Source of the DNA: Rubrivivax sp.
GTDB taxonomy: Bacteria; Pseudomonadota; Gammaproteobacteria; Burkholderiales; Burkholderiaceae
Direction: 5' to 3'
DNA: 46,309 nt
Assembly: GCA_016790225.1 (NCBI GenBank)
Contig: JAEUOZ010000044.1
Location: 1-46,309 of the forward strand
Under the pieces are notes generated by a model. It made no database searches. It had not been told where the DNA came from and was given only the letters and a program-made list of their open reading frames with translations. The position numbers and the translations under genes were made by a program. Of the stretch, positions 45,764 through 46,309 are shown one piece after another (positions within the stretch are counted from its first letter, which is position 1; each line of letters begins with the position of its first letter).

Positions 45764-46309
45764 CGGGTCGCAAGAAAGTCGTTGTAAATCATTGACTTGT
45801 CGTTCTTGTTGACGATGTGCGTGCATCGTCAACGGGCGTCGATGCATTCACCTCGCAGTCTCTGTCGTCACGCGACGGCAGCACATCTTGTCGTCCCGTT
45901 CGGCGGACGTCGGCATCGCGCAGCGCTGCACCCGTGCCGCCGGGCCTAGCAGCGGTTGCGGCAGGGCGGGGGGCTTGGTTCGGCGGCGCATCGAATGGGG
46001 GCTCTCCGGGATGTCGGACTTGCGCATTCGACCCCTACGCATAGTGCTCAAATATGCGAAGTTCGCGATCCGATCAGCATGCCTCACGAGGACCTGAAGG
46101 CACGACATCAACATCGCTGCTCTGCATAGTTTCGTTCGCCCACGGCCGACACCGAAGTCGCGCTCGAGCAAACGACGCACCTACTGGTGTTGGCCGCGGT
46201 CCCCGTCAGCTCGGGAAGGGCGAAGACAGCGTGATGCCGAAGAGCGTGAGCGGTGCCCGTGGGTGCCACGGCGTGCGCGCCAGTGGCCCAAGACTATGCG
46301 TAGCTTGTG
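45764..46309. other. Region without a recognisable gene downstream of guaA
   Basis: In 546 bp I see no convincing gene; the open frames have no family features or ribosome-binding sites. Base composition looks lower in GC than the rest of the window. It holds a 10-bp-stem hairpin (45808-45833) and an 11-bp inverted repeat, CTACGCATAGT at 46035-46045 and its complement at 46293-46303. A decayed or intergenic stretch at the edge of an insertion is plausible. Confidence 0.6.
45808..45833 (+). terminator. Stem-loop after guaA
   Basis: GTTGACGATG and CATCGTCAAC form a perfect 10-bp stem with a 6-nt loop, 45 nt past the guaA stop. No T-run follows. It could end the guaB-MFS-guaA transcript or be part of a recombination site. 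Confidence 0.45.

Noticed and set aside
45848..46180. A 110-codon minus-strand frame after guaA
   Set aside because: It is Arg/Pro/Met-rich with no known motif or ribosome-binding site; I treat the region as non-coding.

Overview
The window reads as a housekeeping stretch of the chromosome of a high-GC betaproteobacterium of the order Burkholderiales. Evidence is the gene order (rpoD-dnaG; mfd/ispD-ispF; ompR-envZ; phaR-rimO; smpB/ratA-rnfH; guaB-guaA), the Lys/Ala/Pro-rich extension of RpoD, and protein sequences that I recognise as close to Comamonadaceae-like versions, GuaA most clearly. I cannot name a genus from the sequence alone. Coding density is high. Strong third-position GC bias opens very long spurious frames opposite the real genes, and these are left out.

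Layout. 1-7.5 kb (minus strand): the 5' part of rpoD (cut by the window edge), dnaG, an H-NS-like protein, a Fur-box-preceded iron-binding periplasmic protein, the Fe(II)-trafficking protein YggX and argA. 7.5-17.1 kb (plus): a VOC protein, the large helicase HrpA, a Pat-type acyl-CoA synthetase/acetyltransferase fusion, and a tight TerB-ExoD-SbtA cluster. 17.2-25.9 kb: trpB2 (minus), a c-type cytochrome (plus), then serB, an unrecognised 690-residue lipoprotein and mfd (minus). 26-27.2 kb: ispD-ispF. 27.3-29.4 kb (minus): ompR and envZ, separated by a strong intrinsic terminator. 29.6-38.2 kb (plus): a SIMPL protein, an alpha/beta hydrolase, relA, tRNA-Val(GAC), an acyltransferase, phaR, rimO and a cystathionine beta-lyase. 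38.2-41.2 kb: an HDOD protein and smpB (minus), ratA-rnfH (plus), four 27-bp tandem repeats and a DUF4124 protein (minus). 41.3-45.8 kb (plus): guaB, an MFS exporter and guaA as one unit. The last 546 bp carry no recognisable gene, look less GC-rich, and may be the edge of an element inserted after guaA.

The genes serve transcription and replication (RpoD, DnaG, Mfd, HrpA), stringent response and translation quality (RelA, RimO, SmpB, RatA), isoprenoid, serine, arginine, methionine and GMP synthesis, envelope sensing (OmpR-EnvZ) and iron handling. No CRISPR array, insertion sequence, prophage or defence island is visible.

Most gene content is ordinary; the notable signals are regulatory. Several genes (dnaG, hrpA, ispD, rimO, ratA) have a -10-like hexamer ending only 6-10 nt before the start codon and no Shine-Dalgarno, which suggests leaderless transcripts. 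Two divergent pairs (mfd/ispD and smpB/ratA) have these hexamers arranged as inverted repeats. A perfect 26-bp palindrome abuts the dnaG -10, and a textbook terminator sits inside ompR-envZ.
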